From Himantopus leucocephalus (lineage: Eukaryota; Chordata; Aves; Charadriiformes; Recurvirostridae), in assembly GCA_003993805.1 (NCBI GenBank), contig RSEF01000003.1, positions 63,661,365-63,725,364 on the forward strand: a stretch of DNA of 64,000 nucleotides, written 5' to 3'. The translations under genes and the position numbers were made by a program. Positions 63,638 through 64,000 of the stretch are shown here, one piece after another; within the stretch, counting starts at the first letter, position 1; each line of letters opens with the position of its first letter. The notes beneath the pieces were generated by a model. The model did not search any database and was not told the DNA's origin. It saw only the letters and a program-made list of their open reading frames with translations.

Positions 63638-63868
63638 ACCACTGACCACAGAGCGTCTGAGCCACACAACGTAATACACGCTGAGACACGCCTCTGAGCC
63701 ATGCTGTCCTAGAAGAGTCAGAGTAATGGTGGTTTTCTTTGTTTTGGTGGTTNACCACTGACCACAGAGCGTCTGAGCCACACAACGTAATACACGCCGA
63801 GACACGCCTCTGAGCCATGCTGTCCTAGAAGAGTCAGGGTAATGGTGGTTTTCCTTGTTTTGGTGGTT
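63638..63868. repeat. 115-base direct duplication around a single N
   Basis: Copy 1 is 63638-63752 and copy 2 is 63754-63868, with the N at 63753. Both start ACCACTGACCACAGAGCGTC and end TTGTTTTGGTGGTT. I see about three substitutions. The pattern is the same as at 38558 and 58886. Confidence 0.95.
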
Positions 63869-63900
63869 TTATTGGGGTTTTCTTGTTTGTTTGGTTTGGA

Positions 63901-63930
63901 TTTTTTTTTTATTTTTTTTTTTGGGGGGGG
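63901..63930. repeat. T-rich/G-run homopolymer tract
   Basis: A run of ten T, one A, eleven T and eight G lies just after the second copy of the 63.7-kb duplication. Such tracts are prone to sequencing error. Confidence 0.9.
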
Positions 63931-64000
63931 TGGCGGTTGCAGAAATTCTCAGTCTAAGCCCAGGGTATCCTCATCCTAAATGCATAATGCTGAGCTCTCC

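Larger units (their letters stand above)
35611..64000. other. Region upstream of the first coding exon; no supportable gene
   Basis: These 28 kb precede the AKAP13 start-codon exon. The acceptor at its edge means it includes at least the end of the first intron. The non-coding first exon and promoter may be inside or further out. I see CR1 fragments, simple repeats, one 100-N gap, three N-separated duplications and a few CpG clusters. No coding exon of AKAP13 or of a neighbouring gene could be recognised on either strand. Confidence 0.7.

Overview
This is vertebrate genomic DNA, most likely from a bird. It is AT-rich, has no bacterial-style gene packing, and contains several 5'-truncated CR1 LINE 3' ends, the typical avian interspersed repeat. 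Crocodilians and turtles also carry CR1, so 'bird' rests on CR1 together with the fairly compact introns. The window is draft assembly: it has two 100-N gaps (4772-4871 and 35650-35749) and four isolated N bases. Three of those N bases sit between two near-identical copies of the same 110-120 bp, which looks like a joining artefact.

The only gene I can support is the 5' part of AKAP13 (A-kinase anchoring protein 13, AKAP-Lbc), on the minus strand. Four coding exons are visible, in transcript order: 35566-35610 (start codon, residues 1-11), 18246-18393 (residues 12-60), 7666-7962 (residues 61-159) and 2683-2866 (residues 160-220 plus two bases). All have GT/AG splice sites and the phases join without a break (0, 1, 1, then 2 leaving the window). 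The joined reading frame matches the known AKAP13 N-terminus and ends in an ankyrin-like segment. The RII-binding helix and the DH-PH RhoGEF module are encoded by later exons beyond position 1.

Layout: 1-2682 is the start of the intron after the fourth coding exon. 2867-7665, 7963-18245 and 18394-35565 are introns of about 4.8, 10.3 and 17.2 kb. 35611-64000 lies upstream of the first coding exon. Because that exon begins at a splice acceptor, much or all of this 28 kb is probably the intron behind one or more non-coding 5' exons, which I could not place. Local CpG clusters (16.9-17.25, 35.04-35.3, 39.8-40.0, 54.3-54.5 and 57.7-57.85 kb) are the only promoter-like candidates.

The many open frames of 60-208 codons elsewhere look like chance. 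They lack recognisable domains, paired splice sites or homology that I can name. I found no RNA gene, CRISPR array, operon or novel system.
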